A stretch of 64,000 nt of DNA from assembly GCF_014898095.1 (NCBI RefSeq), contig NZ_CP062946.1:1860001-1924000 (forward strand), in the 5' to 3' direction. Both the position numbers and the translations under genes were made by a program. Numbering within the stretch: the first letter of the stretch is position 1; each line of letters starts with the position of its first letter. The notes under the pieces were generated by a model that saw only the letters and a program-made list of their open reading frames with translations, did not search any database and was not told the origin of the DNA. Positions 1 through 8,680 of the stretch are shown here, one piece after another. Origin of the DNA: Thalassotalea sp. LPB0316 (lineage in GTDB: Bacteria; Pseudomonadota; Gammaproteobacteria; Enterobacterales; Alteromonadaceae).

Positions 1-256
1 GGCGTTGAACCCTATTAGGGCTTGCTTGATAGCCTTCAGCAAGTAATTGCTCATGAATCTGCCGGTAGCCAAATGCCCCTTCAGATATTTGAATTATCTT
101 GTCTATTGCACGTAATAACTCAGCGTTGCTTGCATCTCTTTTCGATGTGCCACGCTTAAAGTACGCATAAAAACCAGAGCTTGATACATCTAGCAGTTTA
201 CACAAGTGAAGAGTATCTCCAGGCGTTCGAATTTGCTCTATGAACTCGAATTTTTC
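1..256 (-). CDS. IS3-family transposase OrfB, N-terminal fragment (cut by window edge)
   Basis: The frame is open from the frameshift region to the window edge and encodes EFIEQIRTPGDTLHLCKLLD, then SSGFYAYFKRG and GAFGYRQIHEQLLAEGY, the N-terminal helix-turn-helix segment typical of IS3 OrfB. The catalytic DDE core (rve domain) would lie beyond position 1. It has no obvious start codon of its own. A run of A residues in the mRNA at about 249-256 is a plausible -1 slippage site joining OrfA to OrfB, as is known for this family. The frameshift is inferred. Confidence 0.8.
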
Positions 257-579
257 TGCCGTTTTTCCTTGAAGAACTCTTCCGCCTTTTTTAGGATTTC
301 AATATCTTCATTCGCACGTTCAAGTTGTTTCTTTAAACGTTCATTTTCTTTTTCAAGTTGTTTGTAGCTTTTATCAGGACCTTTCAATTTTTTTAACTCC
401 ACTGGAACTATTGGATCTGATGAAAGGTATTTTTTACGCCACCGCTGTATCATGTGAACATTTATGCCAACTCGCTTGGCAAACTCTGGGAGAGTTTCAA
501 TGCTTTCAACAGATTGTCTTACAACATCCATCTTATAGCATTCACTGTATTGTTTTCGAGATTTGTATCGCATAGACAC
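238..579 (-). CDS. IS3-family transposase OrfA
   Basis: This 113-residue basic protein has an N-terminal helix-turn-helix (about residues 14-50, with SIETLPEFAKRVGINVHMIQ and RWRKKYL) and a C-terminal leucine-zipper-like coiled coil (about 65-105, KQLEKENERLKKQLERANED). Both are standard for HTH_Tnp_1/OrfA proteins that bind the IS ends and regulate the OrfAB transposase. It overlaps the OrfB frame downstream, which fits programmed frameshifting. The start ATG at 579 lies just inside the IS end. Confidence 0.85.
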   Translation of the reverse strand: MSMRYKSRKQYSECYKMDVVRQSVESIETLPEFAKRVGINVHMIQRWRKKYLSSDPIVPVELKKLKGPDKSYKQLEKENERLKKQLERANEDIEILKKAEEFFKEKRQKNSSS

Positions 580-640
580 CTCTAAATATTAAATTTAAAA
601 AGGTGTCCACTAAAACGGGGTCACTCTAGTTCCAACAATC

Positions 641-750
641 AAGCTTTCCAGCTTTCGAGCTTTCCAGCTTTCCAACCTTCAAACATTCCAACCTTCAAAC
701 ATTCCAACCTTCAAACATTCCAACATTCCAACATTCCAACATTCCAACCC
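641..750. repeat. degenerate 8-bp tandem repeat tract
   Basis: The tract can be read in steps of eight: agctttcc, agctttcg, agctttcc, agctttcc, aaccttca, aacattcc and so on, ending in three or four aacattcc units. It begins directly outside the IS3 end. No coding potential is seen. The period of eight with drifting unit sequence recurs elsewhere in the window (7133-7230, 8442-8497, 18478-18513, 18622-18836, 29163-29200). Confidence 0.8.
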
Positions 751-767
751 TCACCATTTCTCTAGGC

Positions 768-797
768 AAAAAAAAACCGCATTTAAAAAATGCGGTT
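768..797 (-). terminator. rho-independent terminator of the candidate small RNA
   Basis: A 10-bp stem AACCGCATTT/AAATGCGGTT (775-797) is followed on the minus strand by nine T residues. No protein gene on this strand ends just upstream, which is why a small RNA is suggested. Confidence 0.75.
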
Positions 798-927
798 CAA
801 CTAATCAAGTTGTAGAAGGAAATAAAATTCCAGGAAACATGTCAGAGAGAAGAGATAATTACTCATTATCTATTCAATAAAGTATCTGGCTATTGGTCGT
901 CAGACCAGTGCGCTAGCTCAGAAGATG
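768..927 (-). ncRNA. candidate small RNA or leader transcript
   Basis: On the minus strand a TTGTCG (955-960) and a perfect TATAAT (933-938), 16 bp apart, are followed about 150 nt later by a strong hairpin with a long T run (768-797). Between them is only a 21-codon frame (801-866), MSNYLFSLTCFLEFYFLLQL plus D, with no clear ribosome-binding site. The unit is therefore either a trans-acting small RNA or an orphan attenuator leader whose downstream gene was displaced by the IS3 element. I do not recognise a known RNA family. Confidence 0.45.
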
Positions 928-932
928 TGTGT

Positions 933-960
933 ATTATAGTAGCGTTTTAACATTCGACAA
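933..960 (-). promoter_or_regulatory. sigma-70-type promoter of the candidate small RNA
   Basis: The -35 box TTGTCG (955-960) and -10 box TATAAT (933-938) are separated by 16 bp. The start would be near 926, reading toward the IS3 element. Confidence 0.5.
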
Positions 961-1275
961 GAAAAAAAAATTGTCAATTCGCATTAGAAAAACTAATGTA
1001 TAAAGTGTTGTTTGGCGCACTCGGAAATAAAAGTGAATAAATATGCGTTGTTTTGGTCAAACATCCGTTAAATACGCATCAATAGCTGCATAATCATGAC
1101 AAGTCGAGACAGTGTGTGAAGGCTCCTAATGCTAACGTTTGGTGAAAAATTACCTAATAAACTGATGAAAATAATTTTATTTGTTACTTTTTGATGCAAT
1201 ATTTCACTAATGCTTGTCGATGATATAGCTAATCTATTAAGATAGGCGTCACTTGAATAATAACTATAACTGTTG

Positions 1276-1686
1276 ATGTCTGATTCCTGTTTTCAATTCC
1301 CTATCAGAGTGTATTACGAAGACACTGACGCGGGTGGGATTGTCTATTACGCTAACTATTTAAAATTTTGTGAAAGGGCGCGCACTGAATGGCTGCGTGC
1401 GCTAGGTGTAAACCAAATAAAGTTTTTAGAACAAAACATAGGTTTTGTTGTCACAAAAGTAGCGATGAATAATATTGCATCTGCGCGACTGGACGATTTA
1501 TTAACAGTGACGACTCAAATTAAGCAACTAAAACGCGCTTCGATTATTTTTACACAGCAAATTATCAATCAAAACGACACAAAGCTGTGTGAAGTCGAAG
1601 TAAATGTCGCCTGTGTTGACTTTAATAAAAATAAGCCTGTTGCAATTCCATCTTTTATCTTAGGAGCTTTAGAAAGTGTCAGCTGA
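1276..1686 (+). CDS. ybgC: YbgC-type acyl-CoA thioesterase of the tol-pal operon
   Basis: A hot-dog-fold thioesterase of 136 residues. The 4HBT active-site block [20 protein letters not shown] sits near residue 15, with the conserved Asp that acts in hydrolysis, followed by [12 protein letters not shown]. Homologues hydrolyse short-chain acyl-CoA or act on acyl-ACP and are linked to phospholipid metabolism at the inner membrane. ATG 1276 is chosen over the TTG just before it. The stop codon lies inside the tolQ start region (11-bp overlap), so it is the first gene of the tol-pal operon. Confidence 0.93.
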   Translation: MSDSCFQFPIRVYYEDTDAGGIVYYANYLKFCERARTEWLRALGVNQIKFLEQNIGFVVTKVAMNNIASARLDDLLTVTTQIKQLKRASIIFTQQIINQNDTKLCEVEVNVACVDFNKNKPVAIPSFILGALESVS

Positions 1687-2353
1687 ACTGTCAATTTTTG
1701 ATCTGTTTTTACAAGCCAGTTTATTAGTTAAAACCGTTATGCTTATTTTATTAGGCTTTTCTGTGGTGTGCTGGGCGATGATCTTTCAACGCCGAGCGGC
1801 GCTAAACAAAGCGCAAGCCAAGCTTCACGAATTTGAAGATACTTTTTGGAGTGGTGCTGATCTCAGTAAGTTATACAGCGAAGTGAGTTCAAAACAGGAC
1901 ATTCAGGGCATTGAAAGTCTATTTGTTGCCGGCTTTAAAGAGTTTGTTCGCTTGCGCAAGTCTAATAGCAAGACACCAAGCTTGATTGTCGATGGTACGC
2001 ATAGATCTATGCGAGTAGCGTTATCACGTGAAGTGGACCAATTAGAAAAGCATTTACCGTTTATGGCAACCGTTGGCTCGATTAGCCCGTACATCGGCTT
2101 ATTCGGCACAGTCTGGGGTATCATGAATTCATTTATTGCCTTAGGTGCGGTAAAGCAAGCAACCTTAGCCATGGTTGCCCCCGGTATTGCCGAAGCCTTA
2201 GTTGCTACTGCAATGGGCTTATTTGCCGCTATTCCAGCAGTAATGGCCTACAACCGCTTTAGCCATAAAGTAGAAAAGCTTGAAAATTCATACGCAAACT
2301 TTATGGAAGAATTCTCAAGTATTCTACAACGTCAAGTGATGACCGACGAGTAG
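1676..2353 (+). CDS. tolQ: Tol-Pal system proton channel subunit TolQ
   Basis: A 225-residue MotA/TolQ/ExbB family protein. A first membrane helix is at about residues 17-38, followed by a cytoplasmic stretch. Two further helices are at about 132-155 ([20 protein letters not shown]) and 167-190 ([20 protein letters not shown]). With TolR it forms the proton-motive-force-driven motor that energises TolA for outer-membrane constriction at division. The GTG start at 1676 overlaps ybgC by 11 bp, which suggests translational coupling. Confidence 0.97.
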   Translation: MSAELSIFDLFLQASLLVKTVMLILLGFSVVCWAMIFQRRAALNKAQAKLHEFEDTFWSGADLSKLYSEVSSKQDIQGIESLFVAGFKEFVRLRKSNSKTPSLIVDGTHRSMRVALSREVDQLEKHLPFMATVGSISPYIGLFGTVWGIMNSFIALGAVKQATLAMVAPGIAEALVATAMGLFAAIPAVMAYNRFSHKVEKLENSYANFMEEFSSILQRQVMTDE

Positions 2354-2362
2354 GGCGTAACA

Positions 2363-2788
2363 ATGTACCAAAGAGTAAGACGACGCAAAGTCGCAGAAAT
2401 CAACGTAGTACCATACATTGATGTTATGTTGGTACTTTTGATTATCTTTATGGTGACGGCGCCTTTAATTACACAAGGCGTCAAAGTTGATTTGCCAAAG
2501 GCTGAAGCTGAACCTTTAGATAAAGACAGCAAAACCCCACTAGTTGCATCAGTTGATGCTGATGGTAATTATTATTTAGCGAACGGCGTAGGTGAAAATA
2601 TCCCTATGTCGGTGCAGGAGTTAGCAGAAGAAGTCGCTGCTCGACTTGTGGTTGAACCCGATCGCCCAGTTGTAGTAAACGGAGATGGCAACGTCAGTTA
2701 TGATGCAGTCGTTCAACTGATGGTGATGTTGCAAAAACAAGCCGGTGTGCCATCGGTGGGTTTAATGACAGATACGCCGGAGAAATAA
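2363..2788 (+). CDS. tolR: Tol-Pal system motor subunit TolR
   Basis: A 141-residue ExbD/TolR family protein with one N-terminal membrane helix (about residues 15-36). The helix contains the conserved proton-relay Asp in INVVPYIDVMLVLLIIFMV. A periplasmic domain follows, with the typical end VMVMLQKQAGVPSVGLMT. It pairs with TolQ in the inner membrane. It lies 9 bp after tolQ and 7 bp before tolA in the same operon. Confidence 0.97.
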   Translation: MYQRVRRRKVAEINVVPYIDVMLVLLIIFMVTAPLITQGVKVDLPKAEAEPLDKDSKTPLVASVDADGNYYLANGVGENIPMSVQELAEEVAARLVVEPDRPVVVNGDGNVSYDAVVQLMVMLQKQAGVPSVGLMTDTPEK

Positions 2789-2795
2789 CGTCATT

Positions 2796-3728
2796 ATGAA
2801 GTACTCTACTGCGTTAGTGATTAGTCTGGTATTGCACCTTGTATTAGCCGTTGTGTTGTTTTTTGGCGACTTTTCAATGTCACATGACAAACCAACACCA
2901 ACAATACAAGCCTCAGCGGTCGAGCAAAATCAAGATAAGATCGAGCCGATCAAAGCGGTAACGGTTGATAAAGCAAAGCTCGAAGCTCGGGTAAAGGAAA
3001 TTCGCAAGCAAAAAGCTGACGAGCAAGCCGCACAAGATAAGCGTATTCGCGATCTAGAGCGCCGAGCCGCCGATGCGCAAAAGAAACGCGCCAAAGAGCA
3101 AGCACGTATTAAAGCTTTAGAAGAGCAGCGCAAACAAAAAGAGCAAGATAAAAAACGCGCCGACGAAGCGGCGAGAAAAGCTAAGGCGAAAGCCGACCAA
3201 GCAGAAAAACTGCGTCAAGCGAAAGAGCAAGAGCAAAAGCGTGCTGAAGAAGCTGCCGCTGCCGCCAAAGCCAAGCGCATAAAAGAAGAAGCAGAAGCGA
3301 AAAAAGCGGAAGAATCACGCAAGCAAAAAGAAGAAGAGCGCAAGCGCAAAGAGCGTGAAGCGAAAGAGCGAGCGTTACAAGAGCAGATGCTTGCCGAGCA
3401 AATGGCGCAAGAAATGGCCCAGCGAGAGCAAGCAAGACGGGCCCAAATGCAGACTGAATTACAAAAATATCAAGCGTTAATCTACCAGACTATTGACAGG
3501 AACTTCATAAAAGATAGAGCAACTATGGAAGGAAAGTCTTGTAAATTAAAGATTAGTCTTGCAACATCAGGCTTTGTAACTAACGTTCAAATATTGTCTG
3601 GTGATGCAGCCGTTTGTAATGCGGCTAGAACAGCTGTATACAAGGCAGGTACCTTACCTGTTTCGCAAGACCCTGATGTTTTCAATGAAATGAAAAACAT
3701 AAACTTAATTTTTGAACCTAAATTTTAA
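2796..3728 (+). CDS. tolA: Tol-Pal system spanning protein TolA
   Basis: A 310-residue protein with the three-domain TolA plan. An N-terminal anchor helix is at about 5-24 (ALVISLVLHLVLAVVLFFGD). A long Lys/Glu/Ala-rich helical domain at about 50-225 would cross the periplasm. The C-terminal domain at about 225-310 contains CKLKISLATSGFVTNVQILS and two Cys residues likely to form a disulfide. It couples the TolQR motor to TolB/Pal. The repetitive Lys/Ala/Glu region opens long artefactual frames on the other strand. Confidence 0.96.
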   Translation: MKYSTALVISLVLHLVLAVVLFFGDFSMSHDKPTPTIQASAVEQNQDKIEPIKAVTVDKAKLEARVKEIRKQKADEQAAQDKRIRDLERRAADAQKKRAKEQARIKALEEQRKQKEQDKKRADEAARKAKAKADQAEKLRQAKEQEQKRAEEAAAAAKAKRIKEEAEAKKAEESRKQKEEERKRKEREAKERALQEQMLAEQMAQEMAQREQARRAQMQTELQKYQALIYQTIDRNFIKDRATMEGKSCKLKISLATSGFVTNVQILSGDAAVCNAARTAVYKAGTLPVSQDPDVFNEMKNINLIFEPKF

Positions 3729-3770
3729 CTTGTGAAATAAACGAAATAGAGAGTATTTTATAAAAACGTT

Positions 3771-5117
3771 ATGAAGCATTTATATCGACTCGTTGTCTTA
3801 ATCGCGGTGCTTGTGTCTACCCAGGCACGTGCAACACTTGAAATTATTATTACCGAAGGGATTGATAGCGCACGCCCAATTGCGGTTTTGCCGTTTAAAT
3901 ACACTGGTATTAACCCGCTACCAGAAAACATTGCTGATGTCGTTAGCTTTGATTTGTTAGTCAGTGGTAAATTTAGCCCTATCGATGCGTCAAAGTATCC
4001 TCAATTGCCATCAAAAGACAGCGAAGTTGATTATGCCGCTTGGGCATCAACCGGGGTTGAAGCCATTGTTATTGGCGAAATTCAAGAAACGACAATCGGC
4101 CGATACCAAGTTGATTTTCAATTAGTTGACGTAATTAGAGGCCAAGTAACTGGCGGTGAAACACAAATGTTATCTGGCGGTAAATTAATCGCTTCAGAAG
4201 ATCACATTCTGGCTGAGTCACGTGTCGAAATAGGCGCTGATCAATTCAGACGTTACGCCCATACCATTTCAAATAAAGTCTACCAGCAGCTAACGGGGAC
4301 ACGTGGCGCGTTTTTAACTAAAATTGCTTATGTTATTGTTCGCGATGAAGGTGAATTTCCCTACCAATTAGTGATTGCAGATTACGACGGCGCTAATGAG
4401 CACGTGTTATTGAGCTCGAAAGAGCCGCTGATGTCGCCTAATTGGCACCCTAATGGCGAGCAATTAGCCTTTGTTACTTTTGAGAATCATCAGGCACAAA
4501 TATTTACCATTGATATCTACACTGGCCAACGTCAGCTGATCAGTTCGTTTAAAGGCATTAACAGCGCCCCCATCTTTTCACCAGACGGCACTAAGCTCGC
4601 TATGGTCCTGTCAAAAGACGGCAATCCAGAAATTTATATCATGGATGTGGCGACTAAGCGTTTGCGCCGTGTAACTCGTCATCGTGCGATAGATACAGAG
4701 CCAAGTTGGTCACCAGATGGCAAATCATTAGTATTTACTTCAGAACGGGGTGGAAAAGCGCAGCTATATCGCGTAAATTTACTCGATGGAAAAATTCGTC
4801 GTTTAACATTCGACGGAGAAATGAACTTAGGTGGTTCAATTACCCCAGACGGTCGCCAATTAATTATGGTTAACCGTACTCAGGGACAATACCACTTAGC
4901 AAAACAAGAATTTGATACGGGTGTATTCCAAGTTTTAACAAAAACAAGACTAGATGAATCACCGAGTGTGTCGCCTAACGGTGGCATTATTATTTACTCA
5001 ACCTTGCACAATAATCGTCAGGTGTTGAGTTTAGTGTCTGTTGATGGTCGCTTCAAAGCGCGTTTACCTGCATTAAATGGTCAAGTAAAATCACCATCAT
5101 GGTCGCCATTTTTATAA
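3771..5117 (+). CDS. tolB: Tol-Pal system periplasmic beta-propeller protein TolB
   Basis: A 448-residue protein with a signal peptide ([20 protein letters not shown], cleaved after ARA). An N-terminal alpha/beta domain is at about 25-165 and a six-bladed propeller at about 195-445. WD40-like PD40 repeats are visible as [39 protein letters not shown] and [13 protein letters not shown]. TolB binds Pal and TolA in the periplasm. It is separated from tolA by 42 bp and followed by pal. Confidence 0.97.
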   Translation: MKHLYRLVVLIAVLVSTQARATLEIIITEGIDSARPIAVLPFKYTGINPLPENIADVVSFDLLVSGKFSPIDASKYPQLPSKDSEVDYAAWASTGVEAIVIGEIQETTIGRYQVDFQLVDVIRGQVTGGETQMLSGGKLIASEDHILAESRVEIGADQFRRYAHTISNKVYQQLTGTRGAFLTKIAYVIVRDEGEFPYQLVIADYDGANEHVLLSSKEPLMSPNWHPNGEQLAFVTFENHQAQIFTIDIYTGQRQLISSFKGINSAPIFSPDGTKLAMVLSKDGNPEIYIMDVATKRLRRVTRHRAIDTEPSWSPDGKSLVFTSERGGKAQLYRVNLLDGKIRRLTFDGEMNLGGSITPDGRQLIMVNRTQGQYHLAKQEFDTGVFQVLTKTRLDESPSVSPNGGIIIYSTLHNNRQVLSLVSVDGRFKARLPALNGQVKSPSWSPFL

Positions 5118-5157
5118 TTAACAGTTAATTTTAAAATTAATAAAAAAGGAAAATGAA

Positions 5158-5709
5158 ATGCGCTTAAACAAAACGGTTAAAGCCCTTGCAATCGCTCTGC
5201 CTATGTTCACATTAGCTGCATGTAGCTCAAATGATGAAACACAAACGCAAAGCACAGTCGATACTAATGCCGAAGCTCAAGCACAAGCTCAAGCAGAACG
5301 CGAAGCTGAAGCAGTGCGCATTGCTGCTGCAAAACGCGCGGCTGAAATTGAAGAGCAAAAGCGTCAAGAACTTGCAAAGTTGCGCTCTGAGCATATCGTA
5401 TACTTCGATTTTGATAAGTCGACAGTTAGCTCAACGTTTGCTGCTGTGCTAGAAGCTCACGCACAATTTTTATCAGCAAATCCAAATACTACGGTATTAA
5501 TTGAAGGACATGCTGATGAGCGTGGTACGCCAGAGTACAACATCGCGTTAGGTGAACGTCGTGCAAAAGCAGTAGCGACTTACTTAGAAACGTTAGGCGT
5601 ATCTTCTTCGCAAATTAACATCGTTAGCTACGGTGAAGAAAAGCCTATGGTTAAAGATCGCAGCGAAAGCGCGTTTGCTAAAAACCGTCGTGCAGTATTA
5701 GTTTACTAA
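5158..5709 (+). CDS. pal: Peptidoglycan-associated lipoprotein Pal
   Basis: A 183-residue outer-membrane lipoprotein. The lipobox is LAAC at residues 19-22. A Gln/Ala/Glu-rich linker (about 27-75) leads to an OmpA-like peptidoglycan-binding domain (about 78-183), with [12 protein letters not shown], the ligand motif [20 protein letters not shown] and RRAKAV. It is held at the outer membrane and bound by TolB. A good ribosome-binding site (AAAAAGGAAA) precedes the ATG. The linker is longer and more Gln/Ala-rich than in E. coli. Confidence 0.97.
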   Translation: MRLNKTVKALAIALPMFTLAACSSNDETQTQSTVDTNAEAQAQAQAEREAEAVRIAAAKRAAEIEEQKRQELAKLRSEHIVYFDFDKSTVSSTFAAVLEAHAQFLSANPNTTVLIEGHADERGTPEYNIALGERRAKAVATYLETLGVSSSQINIVSYGEEKPMVKDRSESAFAKNRRAVLVY

Positions 5710-5721
5710 TCAGGTTAATCA

Positions 5722-6513
5722 ATGAATCTTAATAAAATCGTATTAGGTGTTTCATTGGCAGTTAGCGCAAACGCGCTAGCTGCACCGCCAGCGCCGGTAA
5801 TTGACGCTAGTGGACAATCATCTACGTCGTCATCATCGAGTTACTCATCGCTATCAGTTGAGCAGCGATTACAAAACCTTGAGCGTCAGCTTAGTGTTCG
5901 TAATAAAACTCAAGTGATGATGCAACAACAACTTAATGAATTGCAAAATGAAGTTAACGAACTTCGTGGTGTCACCGAGTTACATTCGCATAAGCTTAAT
6001 CAAATTCTTGAACGTCAACGCGACTTATATCAAGAGTTAGATAAACGCGTATCTGCAGCGATGCAACCGGCTACTCCTCCTGCCGTTATCACAGCGCCAG
6101 AGGCCAGTGCGCCAGCGATAAATTACAGCTCAGACTTAACCGAGAATGAAGCTTATGATCGCGCAGTAAATATGGTGCTTAAAGACAAGCGCTACGATGA
6201 AGCAATTCCTGAATTTGAAGCCTTTAATAACAAGTACCCGAATTCTACCTATGCGCCCAATGCCCATTATTGGTTAGGTCAGTTATTATTTAATAAAGGT
6301 GAGCTAGAAAGAGCGAAAACTGAGTTTTCGATTGTCGTAAACCAGCATGAAGGGTCAAGTAAGCGCAGCGATGCATTACTTAAACTCGGTATGGTGGCAC
6401 AAAAGCAAAACGACAATGCTAGAGCCGTGGTTTTATATCAGCAATTATTGTCTGAATATCCAAACTCATCAGCTGCTCAATTAGCCAAACCACGACTAGA
6501 AAGTTTGCAGTAA
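5722..6513 (+). CDS. cpoB: Cell division coordinator CpoB (YbgF)
   Basis: A 263-residue periplasmic protein. It has a signal peptide (MNLNKIVLGVSLAVSANALA), a Ser-rich linker, a trimerising coiled coil (about 45-112, starting SVEQRLQNLERQLSVRNKTQ) and a C-terminal TPR domain (about 140-263, with AYDRAVNMVLKDKRYDEAIP). The known role is to link PBP1B/LpoB peptidoglycan synthesis to Tol energy state. It lies 12 bp after pal and is the last gene of the operon. Confidence 0.95.
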   Translation: MNLNKIVLGVSLAVSANALAAPPAPVIDASGQSSTSSSSSYSSLSVEQRLQNLERQLSVRNKTQVMMQQQLNELQNEVNELRGVTELHSHKLNQILERQRDLYQELDKRVSAAMQPATPPAVITAPEASAPAINYSSDLTENEAYDRAVNMVLKDKRYDEAIPEFEAFNNKYPNSTYAPNAHYWLGQLLFNKGELERAKTEFSIVVNQHEGSSKRSDALLKLGMVAQKQNDNARAVVLYQQLLSEYPNSSAAQLAKPRLESLQ

Positions 6514-6598
6514 TTAGCTATTATTGTTGATATTGTAATCAGTTTGTGGTCTTTTTGTGCGAACGCATGATTAAATTCAAAAAAAGCGAATTTTATTG

Positions 6599-6626
6599 TT
6601 GCACTGAAGGAAATTATCAGTATCAT
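6599..6626 (+). promoter_or_regulatory. promoter of the tRNA-Lys cluster
   Basis: TTGCAC (6599-6604) and TATCAT (6621-6626) are 16 bp apart, about 40 bp upstream of the first tRNA-Lys. The region after the -10 box is GC-rich (atgcctcgc), as in stringently controlled stable-RNA promoters. Confidence 0.5.
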
Positions 6627-6667
6627 ATGCCTCGCTTTGAACGAGTAGGGCAAAGCAAGATGGATAT

Positions 6668-6743
6668 CGGTCGTTAGCTCAGTTGGTAGAGCAGTTGGCT
6701 TTTAACCAATTTGTCGAAGGTTCAAATCCTTCACGACCGACCA
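6668..6743 (+). tRNA. tRNA-Lys (anticodon TTT), copy 1
   Basis: A complete 76-nt cloverleaf with encoded CCA. The acceptor pairs CGGTCGT with ACGACCG, the anticodon loop is CTTTTAA, and the T arm is GAAGG-TTCAAAT-CCTTC. It is identical to copies 2 and 3. Confidence 0.97.
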
Positions 6744-6786
6744 CTTCCACCAAGTAGTTGGTTTCCATCAAAAAGTAATTAGTAAT

Positions 6787-6862
6787 CGGTCGTTAGCTCA
6801 GTTGGTAGAGCAGTTGGCTTTTAACCAATTTGTCGAAGGTTCAAATCCTTCACGACCGACCA
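6787..6862 (+). tRNA. tRNA-Lys (anticodon TTT), copy 2
   Basis: Identical in sequence to copy 1 over all 76 nt including CCA. It is 43 bp downstream of copy 1 and probably co-transcribed with it. Confidence 0.97.
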
Positions 6863-6895
6863 CTTTCTTCAACTAATTACTCTTACAATATATAT

Positions 6896-6971
6896 CGGTC
6901 GTTAGCTCAGTTGGTAGAGCAGTTGGCTTTTAACCAATTTGTCGAAGGTTCAAATCCTTCACGACCGACCA
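6896..6971 (+). tRNA. tRNA-Lys (anticodon TTT), copy 3
   Basis: Identical to copies 1 and 2. Its 3' flank (ccaccttttct) resembles the flank after the tRNA-Lys fragment at 7114-7135, so that fragment looks like a decayed fourth copy. Confidence 0.97.
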
Positions 6972-7034
6972 CCTTTTCTTAACATCAAAATATCTCAAGT
7001 AATAACTACTAGTCAGGCAGAACCTGAGAAGAAG

Positions 7035-7135
7035 GTTCACAAAATTGTCTGGAACAATTTTGAACGCGCTTGCGCGGCCCGCAGGGTGAAGTACAGGATG
7101 TACGGAATAAATCCTTCACGACCGACCACCTTTCT
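7035..7135 (+). pseudogene. tRNA-Lys 3' remnant carrying a three-hairpin element in its T loop
   Basis: The sequence gaaggttca (T-arm 5' side) is followed by a roughly 70-bp structured element, then by AAATCCTTCACGACCGACCA, the exact 3' end of tRNA-Lys. The element can fold into CAAAATTGT-CTGGA-ACAATTTTG, GCGC-TT-GCGC, CCC-GCA-GGG and GTAC-AGGAT-GTAC. It is a diverged copy of the 72-bp repeat at 8687-9046, with paired base changes that keep the stems. The 5' two-thirds of this tRNA copy is missing, so it cannot make a tRNA. Confidence 0.75.
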
Positions 7136-7230
7136 AAAAGGTTTTAAGGTTTGAAAGTTATAAGGTTTTAAGGTTGACACACCAATAACACCTATTGAAA
7201 GTAGCAACATTCCAACATTCCGACATTCCA
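7133..7230. repeat. degenerate 8-bp tandem repeat tracts
   Basis: Two short tracts read in steps of eight: aaggtttt, aaggtttg, aaagttat, aaggtttt, aaggttga near 7139-7178, then aacattcc-type units at about 7204-7231. They directly follow the tRNA-Lys remnant. No gene is visible here. Confidence 0.65.
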
Positions 7231-7335
7231 ACCTAGCTTTCATTAAAGCTGATTATTGATAGACGAATATATACACTTTATACAACTGATCACGTATAAT
7301 TGGCGCCGTTTCATTTCCATGTGGTAGTTAGTTTT

Positions 7336-8376
7336 ATGAGCCAGAGCAATTTAGCTGTTAATATCGACTTTCAATTCCCGGCAAAGCCTGCGACTTTGTC
7401 AGCTGATGAAAAAGTAGCGTACAAGTCACGTATCAAATCGCTACTAAAAGAAAAAAATGCTGTTTTGATTGCTCACTATTACACCGATCCTGAAATTCAA
7501 GCACTTGCAGAAGAGACCGGCGGCTGTGTTGCCGACTCTCTAGAAATGGCTCGCTTTGGTAATCAGCATGAAGCCGATGTGTTAATCATCGCTGGTGTTA
7601 AGTTTATGGGTGAAACCGCAAAGGTATTAACGCCGGAAAAAACCGTAGTTATGCCAACGCTTGAAGCGACCTGTTCACTTGATTTAGGCTGTCCTATTGA
7701 ACAGTTTGACGCATTTTGTAATGAACACCCTGATCGCACCGTTGTCGTTTATGCCAATACTTCACCTGCTGTAAAAGCTCGTGCTGACTGGATTGTGACT
7801 TCATCATGTGCACTGGAAATTGTTGAACACTTGGATGAGCAAGGTGAAAAGATTTTGTGGGGGCCTGATCGCCATTTAGGTCATTACATTCAGAAGCAAA
7901 CGGGTGCCGATATGTTAATGTGGCAGGGCGCTTGTATTGTTCATGATGAATTTAAAACCAAAGCGCTAATCGATATGAAGAAGCTTCATCCTGATGCCGC
8001 TGTGTTAGTTCACCCTGAATCACCAGCAGAAATTGTTGAACTCGCAGATGCGGTTGGCTCTACTTCTATGCTTATTAAGGCTGCACAAGAATTACCCCAT
8101 AACAAGTTTATCGTCGCAACCGATCGCGGTATCTTTTATAAGATGCAACAACTTTGCCCTGAGAAAGAGTTTTTTGAAGCGCCAACCGCTGGCGAGGGGG
8201 CTACTTGTCGCAGCTGTGCACATTGTCCTTGGATGGCAATGAATGGCCTTAAGGCGATTGAAGAAGCGCTTATCGATCCAAAGGGTAAAGAAGTCTTTGT
8301 TAGCGATGAAGTAAGAATTGGCGCGCTTAAATCAACCAATCGCATGTTGGCGTTTACCGCGTCATTGAAAAAATAA
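7336..8376 (+). CDS. nadA: Quinolinate synthase NadA
   Basis: A 346-residue [4Fe-4S] enzyme that condenses iminoaspartate with dihydroxyacetone phosphate to quinolinate in de novo NAD synthesis. Visible family marks are [60 protein letters not shown], the PE pair in VHPES, and a C-terminal [14 protein letters not shown], which supplies cluster Cys. ATG 7336 (MSQSNLAVN) is preferred over an upstream in-frame start because it matches the family's usual start. A TATAAT lies upstream near 7286-7291. The gene is followed by a terminator. Confidence 0.96.
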   Translation: MSQSNLAVNIDFQFPAKPATLSADEKVAYKSRIKSLLKEKNAVLIAHYYTDPEIQALAEETGGCVADSLEMARFGNQHEADVLIIAGVKFMGETAKVLTPEKTVVMPTLEATCSLDLGCPIEQFDAFCNEHPDRTVVVYANTSPAVKARADWIVTSSCALEIVEHLDEQGEKILWGPDRHLGHYIQKQTGADMLMWQGACIVHDEFKTKALIDMKKLHPDAAVLVHPESPAEIVELADAVGSTSMLIKAAQELPHNKFIVATDRGIFYKMQQLCPEKEFFEAPTAGEGATCRSCAHCPWMAMNGLKAIEEALIDPKGKEVFVSDEVRIGALKSTNRMLAFTASLKK

Positions 8377-8400
8377 CCAAATCAACTTATTGATAGAATA

Positions 8401-8429
8401 AAGCCTTGCTTAGCCAAGGCTTTTTTTTT
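8401..8429 (+). terminator. rho-independent terminator of nadA
   Basis: Stem AAGCCTTG/CAAGGCTT with a six-base loop, followed by nine T residues. Confidence 0.85.
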
Positions 8430-8441
8430 ACCATAGCCGCC

Positions 8442-8497
8442 CTGTAAAGCTGTAAAGTTTTTATATTTGACCTTATAGCGTTATAGCCTTATCGCAC
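8442..8497. repeat. degenerate period-8 tract upstream of tRNA-Ser
   Basis: Reading in eights gives ctgtaaag, ctgtaaag, tttttata, tttgacct, tatagcgt, tatagcct, tatcgcac. A possible TTGACC -35 box (8467-8472) for tRNA-Ser lies inside it, so the tract may carry the promoter. Confidence 0.5.
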
Positions 8498-8521
8498 TAA
8501 TACTGTATTGCAATATATTCT

Positions 8522-8612
8522 GGTGAGTTGGCTGAGTGGTTGAAGGCGCACGACTGGAACTCGTGTAAGGGTTTATAGCCCTTCGAGGATTCGAATTCCT
8601 CACTCACCGCCA
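8522..8612 (+). tRNA. tRNA-Ser (anticodon GGA)
   Basis: A 91-nt class II tRNA with a long variable arm (GTAAGGGTTTATAGCCCTTC). The acceptor pairs GGTGAGT with ACTCACC, the anticodon loop is CTGGAAC, and CCA is encoded. A terminator follows at once. A second copy of its 3' end is at 9046-9065. Confidence 0.96.
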
Positions 8613-8618
8613 TATCTT

Positions 8619-8651
8619 AAAAGCCCATGTAATTTTTACATGGGCTTTTTT
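8619..8651 (+). terminator. terminator after tRNA-Ser
   Basis: Stem AAAAGCCCATGTAA/TTACATGGGCTTTT with a T run. A similar but diverged hairpin at 9069-9102 follows the second tRNA-Ser 3' end. Confidence 0.85.
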
Positions 8652-8680
8652 ATCGGTGAACAAAAAGGAATGAGAATCAG

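Larger units (their letters stand above)
1..623 (-). mobile_element. IS3-family insertion sequence, 5' part only
   Basis: On the minus strand an OrfA-like reading frame is followed, after a probable -1 frameshift, by the start of an OrfB-like integrase frame. The terminal sequence at 602-623 reads TGACCCCGTTTTAGTGGACACC in pieces on the minus strand, the style of end seen in IS3-group elements, so the element's left end is at about 623. The rest of OrfB and the right end lie outside the window. Whether the element is intact cannot be judged from here. Confidence 0.85.

Noticed and set aside
3181..3435. Leucine/alanine-rich minus-strand frame inside tolA
   Set aside because: It is the antisense of the Lys/Ala/Glu repeat domain of TolA, a common shadow.
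6939..7154. 71-residue frame over tRNA-Lys copy 3 and its remnant
   Set aside because: It is made of tRNA sequence and the structured element; not a credible protein.
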